Notes: generated by a model from the sequence alone, not told the origin. A stretch of 58,262 nucleotides of DNA from an uncultured Porphyromonas sp. (GCA_900538385.1 UWSO01000011.1:1-58262), one strand, 5' to 3'. Counted from the stretch's first letter, positions 32,301 to 41,848 are shown. Numbers and translations are program-made.

Positions 32301-33935
32301 TTAGCGGCGTAAGTAGCGTGTGTTCAGACGGATCTGTTTGCCTGCTTGAGGCTTGTAGTCGTTGCCAGGCCAGAAGCTAGCCAAGAGGAAGCTCGAACCA
32401 CTATACTTAAACACATGGAGGGAAACCTTGTGCTTAGCGTTGTAGTAGAACCAGTACTCGGTGCCTGAGTCGCTCTTTTCCGTTCCAGTGTACTGATAGC
32501 CTCCCTTCTCGAGGGCAGCTTTGAGCTCCTTATCAATGCCCGTCTTAAACTGCTTAGCGTGGTTGATGGCTAGTCCTCCATTATCGTAAACGTGCATCGT
32601 AGCCTCTGTGGCTTCGTAGGAGGGGTAGTAGTAATAACCATTGATGGCTGCAGTTTTATCCTTAAAGGGATCTTTCATTAAAACCTGTAGATTGGCAGAG
32701 CTGTAGTCAATATTGCCCTTGTCGTCCTTTCCAGGAGCGTTGTAGGTGACATTCTCTCCCTTAGCTATCTCACTGGTGTAGATAGAGCCTGCGGGTGTCC
32801 CTGGGGTAGGCACGTCAGCGGGGTTAAACTTCTCTCCAAAGTTGTAGGAGGGGAAGATGCTGGTGTCCTCTGCGGGATCAGGTGTGGGAGCCTCCTCCTT
32901 AGCAGAGAAGCTAAAGGCGATACCCTGACCACCCTCCATGATGAGGAGCGTGTAGTAGTCGTTTTCGCTGGTAAAGGTCTTGTCGCTAATATCTGATTTT
33001 TTAGGCTTGCTAAAGCCGTTGCGTACGAACCACTCGGCTACATCGGGATTGCTCTCAAGCATGTCGATGGAGAGCGCATAGCTGAGTGCCAGGATACCAG
33101 GCTTGTAGGTGTCACCATTGGACGTGTAGCCCTGTGGGTAGTAAGCGACTAGGTCAAAGTTGCCTTTCTGCTTATCCTTCGTGATGAAGTTAGCACGCTT
33201 GGGGTCACTCTGCGCCTTCTCCTGTCTGAGTCCTAGAGCCGCCTCATACTTGCGGATCTCATCTAGAGAGGTCTCCTTAGCTTTCTTGCTGGCGAAGGGG
33301 AAGTCCTTGAGACTCTTGTCAAAGTTGCCCGTAGCGACTGAACCTGGCATCGGAATGAATGAGAGCTGCGCAAAGCCTGGGGTATCCGCTAGAGAGACAC
33401 CCAAGACAAGATTACCCTTGCGGTACATAGGCGTCTTGCTGGAGCTGTCGTCTAGTGCCTCAAAGCCATCATTGATGGTCATCATGTCGAATTCTTGCCT
33501 GATGGTGCCATCTTTGGTGTAGACAAGATTTCTGTCTAGGAGTAGGGTTGATACCTGTAGTTTGCCCTGACCAGCATCTCCGACGAGATAGATGCGCAGA
33601 GGTTGCTTGCCACTCTTGTCCTGCGTGTTGAAGACGTAGCTCTTGACTTTTCTGTCTTTGAACTCGGATATCTTCTCCGTTTGTAGCACGGCTCCGTGGG
33701 CTGCCTCCCACTTCTTGAGGGCTAGCTCACCCGCTGTAAAGTCGACGGAGGGAATTGGCAGGTACTTCAGATTGCCGTGAGCATCTAGCTCATAGATGGG
33801 CTTGTATTCGCCTATCTGGATCGAATCCTCTTTATTGGGATCTCCGCCATCATCGGGACACTCTCGATAACAGCCGACTAATCCTACACAAGTCGATAAG
33901 ACTAGTGCGAGGAGATAACAAATTCTCTTATTCAT
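32301..33935 (-). CDS. Surface lipoprotein of unknown function
   Basis: 544 aa with a lipoprotein signal peptide; the lipidated cysteine is Cys22 in GLVGC, followed by an acidic stretch (ECPDDGGDPNKED) that can act as a surface-export signal in Bacteroidota. The body has no recognised domain; the centre (SFSAKEEAPTPDPAED) is a proline/acid linker joining two halves. The C-terminal half includes YYYYPSYEATEATMHVYDNGG and ends RLNTRYLRR. It is monocistronic. Its promoter lies immediately behind palindrome array B. Confidence 0.75.
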   Translation of the reverse strand: MNKRICYLLALVLSTCVGLVGCYRECPDDGGDPNKEDSIQIGEYKPIYELDAHGNLKYLPIPSVDFTAGELALKKWEAAHGAVLQTEKISEFKDRKVKSYVFNTQDKSGKQPLRIYLVGDAGQGKLQVSTLLLDRNLVYTKDGTIRQEFDMMTINDGFEALDDSSSKTPMYRKGNLVLGVSLADTPGFAQLSFIPMPGSVATGNFDKSLKDFPFASKKAKETSLDEIRKYEAALGLRQEKAQSDPKRANFITKDKQKGNFDLVAYYPQGYTSNGDTYKPGILALSYALSIDMLESNPDVAEWFVRNGFSKPKKSDISDKTFTSENDYYTLLIMEGGQGIAFSFSAKEEAPTPDPAEDTSIFPSYNFGEKFNPADVPTPGTPAGSIYTSEIAKGENVTYNAPGKDDKGNIDYSSANLQVLMKDPFKDKTAAINGYYYYPSYEATEATMHVYDNGGLAINHAKQFKTGIDKELKAALEKGGYQYTGTEKSDSGTEYWFYYNAKHKVSLHVFKYSGSSFLLASFWPGNDYKPQAGKQIRLNTRYLRR

Positions 33936-34054
33936 AGTATTCTAACTTAGTTAGTGTATATATCTGGGGTATCTAAGAGACCAATAGTAAAGGGAGGCAA
34001 CTTACAGCAGATGATTATCGTCACCAAGCTGAAGAAATTGGTCTCCCTGTGGTA

Positions 34055-34062
34055 CAAAGATA
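34055..34062 (-). promoter_or_regulatory. Promoter -7 box TATCTTTG
   Basis: On the minus strand TATCTTTG lies 36 bp downstream of palindrome array B and about 120 bp before the lipoprotein start. This mirrors the array A-promoter-gene order at the left end of the window. No gene is seen in the 33936-34374 gap, only this promoter, the array and the pepT terminator. Confidence 0.65.
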
Positions 34063-34097
34063 CGAAAACAAAGAGAACTACCTCTGTCTGACAAATG

Positions 34098-34237
34098 GTT
34101 CCCCCCTTGGAACCGAAAAGTTCCTCCCTTGGAACTCGAAAGTTCCCGCCTTGGAACTCGAAAGTTCCCGCCTTGGAACTCGAAAGTTCCCGCCTTGGAA
34201 CTAAAAAGTTCCAAAGGTGGAACAACTTTTGGAACTC
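34098..34237 (-). repeat. Array B: six AGTTCC-N6-GGAACT palindromes at exact 22-bp period
   Basis: Unit starts at 34098, 34120, 34142, 34164, 34186 and 34208, each 18 bp with 4-bp spacers (GAAA, CGAA, CGAA, CGAA, TAAA). A further half-site GGAACT ends at 34237. The outermost unit has compensated arms (GGTTCC/GGAACC), so the palindrome is preserved although the sequence changed. Read on the minus strand it starts GATACGAGTTCCAAA like array A and is followed by a TAnnTTTG promoter. Confidence 0.92.
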
Positions 34238-34313
34238 GTATCTGTCACGAGTCCAGCGTAATATGGAGATGCTTTGAGAACTCCCTATTGTAGTAAGGGG
34301 TCGCTAGAAAGAG

Positions 34314-34357
34314 ATGTAGCCCGCTGGTAGGAGGAGAAACCTACTAGCGGGCTACAT
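34314..34357 (-). terminator. Terminator after pepT
   Basis: ATGTAGCCCGC pairs with GCGGGCTACAT and the stem continues with TGGTAGG/CCTACTA, giving an almost continuous 18-bp stem with an 8-nt loop, 18 bp beyond the pepT stop. Confidence 0.85.
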
Positions 34358-34374
34358 GTTTAATGTGTTGGCTT

Positions 34375-35607
34375 TTAGTCTAAAGCTCCCGATGCGGCGT
34401 AGCGACGGATTAGTTGAGTCACGATGGAGAGGCAGCGCTCCATAGCATCGAGCGAGCAGTACTCGTGGATGGAGTGGAAGTTGCCCCCACTGGTGAAGAT
34501 GTTGGGGCAGGGGATGCCTCGCTCCGAGAGAACAGCCCCGTCGGTGCCGCCACGTATCGGCTGGATGATCGGCTGGACACCGACTGCCTCGTAGGCTGCC
34601 ACCGCGTGCTCGATGACCTCTGGGTGCGGAGCGATGTAGTCGTACATATTGCGATACTGGTAGGAGACTTCGACTGCTAGCTGTGCGGCGTGTGGCTCTT
34701 CGTTGATCTGTTGAGCTACCTCTCGGATGCGTGCTATGCGCTCCTCTAGGAGCTGGCGGTCGTGGTCGCGGATGATGTACTCAGCGGTTGCGGACGAGAC
34801 ATCTCCCGACATGTGGCATAGGTGCAGGAAGCCTTCTCGTCCCTGGGTCACCTCGGGCCGCTCGCTCGTGTAACCTAGTCTGTAGTCGAGCTTGATGAGC
34901 GACTGGAGGGCGTGACGCATCGTGTGGTAGGCACTGCCTGGGTGGACGTTGTGCCCCGTGGCGGTGATGCGTGCAGAGGCTGCGTGAAAGCATTCGTACT
35001 CAAACTCGCCCTCGAGTCCTCCGTCGATGGTGTAAGCGTAGGTCGCCTGAAGCTGGCTCTCGTCAAAGGTCTCCAGTCCTCGCCCTACCTCTTCGTCTGT
35101 CGTGAAGGCTAGTGCGATAGGTCCGTGCGCTAGCTCGGGCTTGCTCTGAAGCTCCGCAGCAAGGGTCATCAAAATAGCGACGCCCGCCTTGTCGTCAGCT
35201 CCGAGGAGCGTCGTCCCGTCGCTCGTGATGAGCGTATGCCCTACATAGCGCAGCAGGTCGGGGTAGTCGCTCGGGCTCAGTATGCTGCCCTTGAGCTGTA
35301 TCGGCTTGCCGTCGTAGTTGGGGTGGAGACAGGGAGAGACCTTTTCGCCTGGAGCTTCGGGCGAGGTGTCTACATGAGCGAGGAGAGCGATGCGTGGCAC
35401 CTCTTCGTAGCCCATGGTGGCGGGGATTTGCGCTATCAGATAGCCTGCATCGTAGCAAGTGGAGGGTATCTGCAGCTCCTTTAGTTCGGAGTGAAGCATC
35501 TGGAGCAAGTCCCATTGACAAGGGGTCGAGGGCTTCGTCGGGCTATTTGGATCGGAGGTGGTGTGAACCTTTACGTAGCAGAGAAATCGCTCTAGGAGTT
35601 GGCTCAT
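34375..35607 (-). CDS. pepT: Peptidase T (tripeptide aminopeptidase)
   Basis: 410-aa M20 metallopeptidase. Metal-binding His78 and the catalytic Asp80 are in LLAHVDTSPEAPG, Asp in LLGADDKAG, the glutamates in TTDEEVGRGLETF, and later GGTDGAVLSERG. These positions agree with the Escherichia coli enzyme. It removes the N-terminal residue of tripeptides in the cytoplasm, fitting a peptide-fermenting lifestyle. It is the last gene of a four-gene unit and starts 15 bp after the HAD-hotdog gene. Confidence 0.97.
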   Translation of the reverse strand: MSQLLERFLCYVKVHTTSDPNSPTKPSTPCQWDLLQMLHSELKELQIPSTCYDAGYLIAQIPATMGYEEVPRIALLAHVDTSPEAPGEKVSPCLHPNYDGKPIQLKGSILSPSDYPDLLRYVGHTLITSDGTTLLGADDKAGVAILMTLAAELQSKPELAHGPIALAFTTDEEVGRGLETFDESQLQATYAYTIDGGLEGEFEYECFHAASARITATGHNVHPGSAYHTMRHALQSLIKLDYRLGYTSERPEVTQGREGFLHLCHMSGDVSSATAEYIIRDHDRQLLEERIARIREVAQQINEEPHAAQLAVEVSYQYRNMYDYIAPHPEVIEHAVAAYEAVGVQPIIQPIRGGTDGAVLSERGIPCPNIFTSGGNFHSIHEYCSLDAMERCLSIVTQLIRRYAASGALD

Positions 35608-35622
35608 AGCGTGTGCCGATGC

Positions 35623-36885
35623 TTAGCGCTTCTTGATGATACTGTTGATGACACGGCAAGTGCAGATGAGCTTGCCGCTCTGGGTGGAGTAGATGTCTAC
35701 GTTCCAGACGTGTGTGCTGCGCCCCTGGTGAAGTATCGTGGCGACGCCTCGCACGGTGTCTCCGACGACTGTCGAGGAGACGTGGTAGCCACTCACCTGC
35801 ATGCCGACCTGTATCTCACCTTCGTTGGCGATGGCTACTGAACCTAGTCCTGCGAGGGTCTCGGCAAAGGCTAGCGAAGCCCCTCCGTGCAGTATGCCCA
35901 TCGGTTGTCTCGTGCGATTGTCCACGGGCATCGTACCCGTGACATAGCCACGGGCTATCTCTGTGCAGCGCATACCGAGCGTACCCATGAGCGTGTTGGG
36001 CATGATCTCGTTGGCATCTTCTGGATCAAAGGGGACTCCGTCGTAGCGCAGCTTGATCTGCTTGGTGATCATGTGGGCTAAGCCCGCAGCATCGCAAGAG
36101 GTGGTGATATAGTCGGCGCAGCTCTTGAGCGGCTCGGGAGCGTTTGCCATCGCAACGCCTAGTCCAGCACGCTGCACCATGGAGACATCCTCCAGGGTGG
36201 TGCCGACGGCGATGATGTTTTGCTGATTAAGGTCTAGTCGATCGAGAATAAAGTCGAGTGCACCTCGCAGGCTGACGCCAGAGGCTACAATCGAGAGTTC
36301 ATTCATCGGCTCATCGTAGAGGGTAGCGGTCAAGCCTTGTCCTGCGTTGAGTTGGTCGCTCAGCTTCGCCAGGCGATCTTGTCTGGCTAAGACGATAGCT
36401 CTAAAGATCGGTTCGGCGGGAGCCTTGAAGGGCTCATCCGCCTTGGTCAAGTCTAGGATCGGCATGCCCCAGAGCTTGGCAAGCTGGAGGATACGTGGCT
36501 GATGGGTCTTGGTGGCGTAGAGCGCTTTTTCACCTATTAGTGCGAGCGTGTAGTCGCTATCGACCAGCTCGTAGAGATGCGTGAGTTGCTCAGCACGAAG
36601 AGGACGAGAGGCTAGCTCACGACCTGTGCGACAGTTGTGAATGCGTGCACCTAGATGGGAGATGATGTAGCCGCTATTGCGCGGTAGCTGCAGCTGCTCC
36701 GAGATATTCAGGAGACTAGTCATAGGCGCTTCGCTGGCGACCGCCACGCGCAGGGCATACTCCTCCTGCACCTCTAGGAGAGCTTCGCGGTCCTCTAGCG
36801 CTATCTGCCCATTGCTCCCTAGCAGACAGTCACGGTCTTTGATGGCGAGGAACTTATAGCCACCACTCTTTGCTTGATCTATCAT
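35623..36885 (-). CDS. HAD-like domain fused to a PaaI/MenI-type hotdog thioesterase
   Basis: 420 aa in two parts. Residues 1-275 follow the Cof-type HAD plan but with altered motifs: motif I is DRDCLL (Asp17, Asp19 kept, Thr lost), the motif III lysine appears replaced (GVSLRGAL), and motif IV reads GTTLEDVSMV instead of GDxxNDxxM. Residues 276-420 are a hotdog thioesterase with GILHGGASLAFAETLAG (His333-Gly-Gly, Glu342), the PaaI/MenI active-site arrangement. The thioesterase may hydrolyse DHNA-CoA for menaquinone synthesis, as MenI does; this is an inference. The HAD part is probably weak or non-catalytic. It lies in a run with a TPR protein, an outer-membrane barrel and pepT. Confidence 0.85.
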   Translation of the reverse strand: MIDQAKSGGYKFLAIKDRDCLLGSNGQIALEDREALLEVQEEYALRVAVASEAPMTSLLNISEQLQLPRNSGYIISHLGARIHNCRTGRELASRPLRAEQLTHLYELVDSDYTLALIGEKALYATKTHQPRILQLAKLWGMPILDLTKADEPFKAPAEPIFRAIVLARQDRLAKLSDQLNAGQGLTATLYDEPMNELSIVASGVSLRGALDFILDRLDLNQQNIIAVGTTLEDVSMVQRAGLGVAMANAPEPLKSCADYITTSCDAAGLAHMITKQIKLRYDGVPFDPEDANEIMPNTLMGTLGMRCTEIARGYVTGTMPVDNRTRQPMGILHGGASLAFAETLAGLGSVAIANEGEIQVGMQVSGYHVSSTVVGDTVRGVATILHQGRSTHVWNVDIYSTQSGKLICTCRVINSIIKKR

Positions 36886-36896
36886 AGGACTCCTTA

Positions 36897-38705
36897 TTAT
36901 AATGCGGACCAGTTAAACTGTACCCCGATGCGCCCACTGTAGGGTTGCTTCATATTGTAAGCGCCTAGTCCATAGCGCTGACTGTCGAAGGTGGCAAAGA
37001 GCGTCCACATCTTCGTCAAGCGATACTGTGCTGTCACCTCAGCAGTAAACCTCGTGAGCGAAGCCCAAGCTGCGCCCTCTAGAAGCCTTGTGTCGGGAGC
37101 CTGAGCGGGGTGAAGTATCTTGGGAGAAATACTAGTTTCGTAGTAGACCACACCACGAAGATCTAGGCGGCGCATAGGACGAACGGACAACTTAGCATAG
37201 CTCTGAAAGTAAGGCTTGGGGACGCGGAAAGAGTAGTTGGCAAGACGGTTAAACTGCGCTCCGAGGCTTAACTCACATGCCTTTGCGATGACGGTAGAGA
37301 GGTCTAGACCAGCGTAGAAGACGTCGAGCTTCGTGTACTCATTGCGCTGCGACTGTAGCCAAGAGCAGTAAAGCTCTTCGCCCGTGTAGTAGGGTAGGAG
37401 GTTGAAGCCGTAAGTGCGGGCGTAGTGATCGTATCCGCCGTATAGTTCGTAAGTGCCTGAGCCAAGCTGGAGCTTGACTCCTGTGCGAGAGCTTAGCTGC
37501 TGACGCTCAGGTCTGGGTAGTGCATCGAGCATGATGCCAGGTATGCGACTTAGATAGTCAAAGGGGTTGACATCTTGTAGTCCACCTGAAGCCTGCAGAT
37601 ACCACTCAACGATTCTCTGATCAGAGACCGACAGACGAATCTCTGGGTAGACCAGCACCTCTTGGTTGGCTAAGTCTACGCCCACACCGCCTGAAAAGTC
37701 TAGATCGGCAAAATTAACGAACCCACGATAGCGGAACTGCGGGTGCGCCCCTAGGAGGAAGAGCTGAGACGGCTGGCTCGTGCGGATGCGCATATCGGCA
37801 CTCAGTCCGAGAGACCAGTCGTCAGAGAGCTGCACGGCGGTGGCTCCATCAGCGTCAATAACGTGCATACGTTCACTGGCGATGAGATCCCTTTGGGCTA
37901 GGCTGGGCAGCGAGTGGGATACGAAGGCGTAGCGTGCACCAAGGTCGAAAGACCAGTTCTGCGCCTGTAGGTTGTCTATGCGTCCTGTCAGACTGTACTC
38001 GCGTAGTTTGTCTTGCCAGCCAGTGCGATCCAGTAGGGGAATTGCGTCCATCTGCATTCTCTGCTGTGTAGGCGTATGCGCAAAGATGTGACTGCGGATG
38101 CCTCCCTGCAGCTTGATCATACTCTCTCGCCAGTGGTATCCGTAGCCTACGACTCCCTCGGTAGCGTGGCGATACATATTCGTCTGGTAGGGGACTTCCT
38201 TGAGGTAGTGATAGTCCGCATCGGACTCGTCAATAGGACCATGCACAGAGTGGTTGGGTCCGTTCTTGCTTAGCGAGAAAAGCTCCGACCGATGCGTCAG
38301 GTCGAGGGAAAGGACGTTATGCTTACTCCCGAAGTGCCACTGACCCGCCAGATCCCCACCGAAGGCTGGCGCATAGCCCCCGAAGAGGCGAGCCATGATG
38401 CCATTGTAAGGTTGAGGCACCTCACGAGCAAAGCTCGACAGCTGCGGCGTCGGTGCTGGTGAAAGGGTCGGTGTGAAGTCTCTCGTGGAGCGAGGTGTGA
38501 CCGGATTGTAGCGCTCTATCTGAGGCTTCGTCAGGGGTATCAGCGTAAAGATTGGATTGGTGTCATCTATCTGTCTCACCTTGTCGCTCACCACGGTGAC
38601 CTCACGGCTGATCGTATCACGCTCGACCGATGTTTTGGTATTTTGAGCTAAAGCAGGGAGTAGTGTGCTGAGCAGGATTAAGAGGAGACTATATAATCGT
38701 TTCAT
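36897..38705 (-). CDS. Outer-membrane beta-barrel protein
   Basis: 602 aa with signal peptide 1-20 (LPALAQ). After about 100 residues of periplasmic, proline-rich linker (PRSTRDFTPTLSPAPTPQ), the rest consists of alternating aromatic strands such as LDLRGVVYYE and WSFDLGARYAFVSHS, consistent with a TonB-receptor-like or porin barrel without a visible plug domain. It starts 42 bp after the TPR gene; this gene pair is the type seen together in Bacteroidota, so the TPR protein may be its periplasmic partner. The substrate is unknown. Confidence 0.72.
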   Translation of the reverse strand: MKRLYSLLLILLSTLLPALAQNTKTSVERDTISREVTVVSDKVRQIDDTNPIFTLIPLTKPQIERYNPVTPRSTRDFTPTLSPAPTPQLSSFAREVPQPYNGIMARLFGGYAPAFGGDLAGQWHFGSKHNVLSLDLTHRSELFSLSKNGPNHSVHGPIDESDADYHYLKEVPYQTNMYRHATEGVVGYGYHWRESMIKLQGGIRSHIFAHTPTQQRMQMDAIPLLDRTGWQDKLREYSLTGRIDNLQAQNWSFDLGARYAFVSHSLPSLAQRDLIASERMHVIDADGATAVQLSDDWSLGLSADMRIRTSQPSQLFLLGAHPQFRYRGFVNFADLDFSGGVGVDLANQEVLVYPEIRLSVSDQRIVEWYLQASGGLQDVNPFDYLSRIPGIMLDALPRPERQQLSSRTGVKLQLGSGTYELYGGYDHYARTYGFNLLPYYTGEELYCSWLQSQRNEYTKLDVFYAGLDLSTVIAKACELSLGAQFNRLANYSFRVPKPYFQSYAKLSVRPMRRLDLRGVVYYETSISPKILHPAQAPDTRLLEGAAWASLTRFTAEVTAQYRLTKMWTLFATFDSQRYGLGAYNMKQPYSGRIGVQFNWSAL

Positions 38706-38747
38706 CGCTTGTAGACTTAATCGTTGGAATAGTAGGGTAGAGGGATA

Positions 38748-41700
38748 TTAGCGAGTGGTACTCTGGCGAAGCTGTGCGAGTTTCTCGGCAGCACGCTGAC
38801 GTATCGGCGAAGTCTCGTCGGTGTAGTTCTTGAGCAAGCTCTCTAGGTATAGTCTTGCCGTGTCGGGGTCTCCCTTGGCAAGGTACCAGTCGGAGAGCGT
38901 TATGATCGTCTCGGCAGATAGCTCAGGGTCTGGATAGGCTTCGTTGACCAACTTGTCGAGTAGCTGCTTCGAGTAGCTCTGCTGGAGCTTATTGGAGACG
39001 TAGTATTGCGCCAATAGGAGCGTTCCCTGGGTGCCTGCGTAGGTCTCTATACGGGCGACAAGCGGCTTCAATAGAGACTCAACCTGGTTGCCCCGTCCAG
39101 TCTTTAAGTAGCTGGTCGCTAGGCGACAAGTCAAGAGATCTAGTTGCTCTTGGCTCCAATCCTTAGCCTTGTCTAGCTGAGGTGTCACGACCTTGATGAC
39201 CCACTCATACTGTCCCGCTTGTAGCGCACTCTCAGTGGCTGAGAGCAGTGTCGTCTGATAGCTTGCAGGCTCTAGTGGTAGTGTGAGAAGCTCTTGCTGT
39301 AAGGGCAATGCCTGAGCATAGGCTCGCTGATGTATGCGTATCGCAGACATCTTCTGAAGCAAACCAATGTGTAGCTCCTGCGACAGCTGCTTGCGACTGG
39401 GGTAGATGCGCTCATAGAGTGCTAGAGCGTCCGCCTCCTTACCAGCTCGTTCGTAGAGATCGCCCAAGTAGTAATGCGCTAAGAGCGAAGAGGCTCCCTG
39501 AGGATTCAGAGCTAGATACTCTTTGAGCAAGCGCTCTGCCTGTGGCTGTCGGGACTGGTAAGCACGCTCGGCTGTCTCGAAGGAGATGCTCATCGCTTCG
39601 CTCTCGTTGATGGCATAGCTGCCGCCAATGCTATTAGCATACTGGACAAACTCGGTGGAGCGTCCCTCCTCGATGTAGATACTCTTCAGCGCTTCGTACG
39701 CTTGCTTCGCCTCGCCACTCTGAGGCGCCTCGGCTAGGAGCGCTTTGTAAGTCTCGATAGCTCGGCTCGTCTCATTCCTATTATAATATAGTAGTGCCAA
39801 CTGCAGGGCAGCCTTGCGCCCATACTCGCTCTGTGGGTACTCCTGCGCCAAGCGCGTGAAAGCTCCGATAGCCTCCGCATGCTGTCCCGACAACTCCATA
39901 GCTCGTCCCTGATCGTACATAGCGCGGGGCTTGTAGAGACTGTTCGGATGGCGAGCGACTAACTTGTCGAGGGCGGCTATTTGCGCCTTGTAGTCCTTCT
40001 TGAGGCCCTCAATGTCTGACAGCATATAGAGCGCATAGGCCTGATTGTCAGGAGCGAGCCTATAAGCCTCCTCGTAGTAGCGTACGGCAGGTGTGTAGTG
40101 ACCCTGCATATAGTGTGCATCGCCTAGGCGGGCATAAACATCAGCTTGTAGGGTGTTTTCGAGCGCACCCTCTTGGAGTAATATGGAGAGCGTCTGCGTG
40201 GCAGCACTATATTGCTGCTGCTTGATCTGACTGTAGCCTAGTAGGTAGCGAGCTATCTGTAGCTGCTTGCTAGAGGCTGCGCGCTTATTGAGGATAGCAG
40301 TGAGGGCTTGTGCTGCTTGCCTGTAAGCTCCCTGCTGAGAGAGGAGCTGCGCCCCTAGTAGTTCCGCCTCAGTTTGGTGAGCGGAGCGTGTGCCGAGCTG
40401 CTGCGCTTGCTGGTTATAACGTTGTGCTAGGGCTAGGTCTCCCGTCTGCTGCGCCTGCTGTGTGAGCTGATTGAGTAGATAGCACTGCGCCTCCACAATA
40501 ACTGGCGAAGGTCTCTGGATACGTCCTATCGAGGCTAGACTAGTCAAGTAGTCTGGGCTGCGGTAGTAGCTCTCGATGAGAAAGTGCTCCATAGCCTCAC
40601 GATGTGTCGACTGTGCGAATGTATTGAGAAACTCCTCGCAGAGCCTCACTTCCTGACCAAACGAACCACTTGCTCTGCTGCGCATCAGCAATACCTGCTC
40701 ATACATCGCAGCCTCACGAATCGTGGGAGCTACGGCTCTATCTGCCGCTACTCGATAGGAAGCCAAGGCCTCGGAGTAAAGACCCATATCTCTACGAGCA
40801 CGTGCTAGGTAGAGGTTGGCCACGCCACTCGTCTCCGCATCGCCACGGGTCGCTAGGAGTAGATGCGGTATTGCTTGCTCCGTACGCTCCGTCTCCATGT
40901 AGGCAGCCGCTAGGATGAGTTGGTCTTCGGGGGTAAGCAGACTAGCATTCTGGTTTGATAGCGGGGCCAGACGTTCGATCGCTTTGCCCGGCTCCTCAAG
41001 ACGATACCAAGCATTTGCCTCTATGATTTGACTCTCCGTGCGCTGCTCCTCCGAGAGGCGTGCCGTAGCGAGAGCCTCGGTGTGTGTGAGCACTGACTGA
41101 TAGTTTTGCCGGTAGAGTGCTATTTTAGCCAATCCTAAACGAGCATCATACTGCAGGTCCCCCTGATCTTGTATTGGGAGGAGCGTTTGCTCAGCCTTGT
41201 CTAGACTATTTTGCGCTATGTATAGTTGTGCTAGATAAAGCCTAGCCACATCGCCCCAGTAGTCACCATCCGCAATGGTCATTTCAAAGAGTCGCTCCAC
41301 TTGATCCACAGAGCGACCAGATAGTAAGAGCGCATAGGCCATCTTGACCTGCCACTCGCTCCGCACCTCACGTGTCAAGGTCAGCTCACGCACCTGCTCT
41401 AGCGTATGGCGAGCACGATTGTACTCCTTATTATACAGGTAGTGTGTAGCACGAGCTATGCGCGCGATCTGTGCGGGACGGGAGATGGGATCTGTCGTGA
41501 TATACTCCTCCAGCTCGGCAGCCGCACTCGGACGACCCAGCAAATGCGCTCCGTAGGTCGCAAACCACTCATCGCCCTCGCTCAGACGTCGTGTAGAGGA
41601 GAGGAGCGTTGTGGTGCGCAGGGGCGAGCCAGCTGCAAGTGTTACCTCGATGGCATGCTGCTCGGTGGGTATGCTAAAGGTCTCTTGCGCCTGTAGTTGA

Positions 41701-41759
41701 TAGGCTAGTGGCAAATTACCACAGAGAAGTAGCGTATATAGGAATCCTTTGTAGTTCAT
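38748..41759 (-). CDS. Large secreted TPR-repeat protein
   Basis: 1003 aa with signal peptide 1-24 (YQLQAQ). Most of the length is made of tetratricopeptide-type helical hairpins (for example YARLGDAHYMQGHYTPAVRYYEEAYRLAPDN, typical residues spaced every 34). The periplasmic TPR solenoid suggests a scaffold for an envelope complex. It is first in a four-gene unit with an outer-membrane barrel, the HAD-hotdog fusion and pepT, driven by a well-formed promoter at 41818-41848. Confidence 0.85.
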   Translation of the reverse strand: MNYKGFLYTLLLCGNLPLAYQLQAQETFSIPTEQHAIEVTLAAGSPLRTTTLLSSTRRLSEGDEWFATYGAHLLGRPSAAAELEEYITTDPISRPAQIARIARATHYLYNKEYNRARHTLEQVRELTLTREVRSEWQVKMAYALLLSGRSVDQVERLFEMTIADGDYWGDVARLYLAQLYIAQNSLDKAEQTLLPIQDQGDLQYDARLGLAKIALYRQNYQSVLTHTEALATARLSEEQRTESQIIEANAWYRLEEPGKAIERLAPLSNQNASLLTPEDQLILAAAYMETERTEQAIPHLLLATRGDAETSGVANLYLARARRDMGLYSEALASYRVAADRAVAPTIREAAMYEQVLLMRSRASGSFGQEVRLCEEFLNTFAQSTHREAMEHFLIESYYRSPDYLTSLASIGRIQRPSPVIVEAQCYLLNQLTQQAQQTGDLALAQRYNQQAQQLGTRSAHQTEAELLGAQLLSQQGAYRQAAQALTAILNKRAASSKQLQIARYLLGYSQIKQQQYSAATQTLSILLQEGALENTLQADVYARLGDAHYMQGHYTPAVRYYEEAYRLAPDNQAYALYMLSDIEGLKKDYKAQIAALDKLVARHPNSLYKPRAMYDQGRAMELSGQHAEAIGAFTRLAQEYPQSEYGRKAALQLALLYYNRNETSRAIETYKALLAEAPQSGEAKQAYEALKSIYIEEGRSTEFVQYANSIGGSYAINESEAMSISFETAERAYQSRQPQAERLLKEYLALNPQGASSLLAHYYLGDLYERAGKEADALALYERIYPSRKQLSQELHIGLLQKMSAIRIHQRAYAQALPLQQELLTLPLEPASYQTTLLSATESALQAGQYEWVIKVVTPQLDKAKDWSQEQLDLLTCRLATSYLKTGRGNQVESLLKPLVARIETYAGTQGTLLLAQYYVSNKLQQSYSKQLLDKLVNEAYPDPELSAETIITLSDWYLAKGDPDTARLYLESLLKNYTDETSPIRQRAAEKLAQLRQSTTR

Positions 41760-41817
41760 CGGTAATAGTCATACTTAGGGGGCGAGGTCTTGTGGATGCG
41801 CCCAATCGATTCTAACG

Positions 41818-41848
41818 CAAATCTACTGAAATAACTGCTGAAAGCAAA
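41818..41848 (-). promoter_or_regulatory. Promoter of the TPR/barrel/HAD-hotdog/pepT unit
   Basis: On the minus strand TTTG (41845-41848) is followed after 19 nt by TAGATTTG (41818-41825), the textbook Bacteroidota -33/-7 spacing. It lies about 60 bp before the TPR gene start. Confidence 0.8.

Noticed and set aside
34002..34225. Open reading frames on the minus strand across array B (about 70 and 92 aa)
   Set aside because: The apparent FEFQGGNFRVP repeats come from the 22-bp palindrome units; promoter and lipoprotein gene explain the region better.
34098..34237. CRISPR array
   Set aside because: Repeat units are 18 bp with only 4-bp spacers that are nearly identical, and no cas genes are present.
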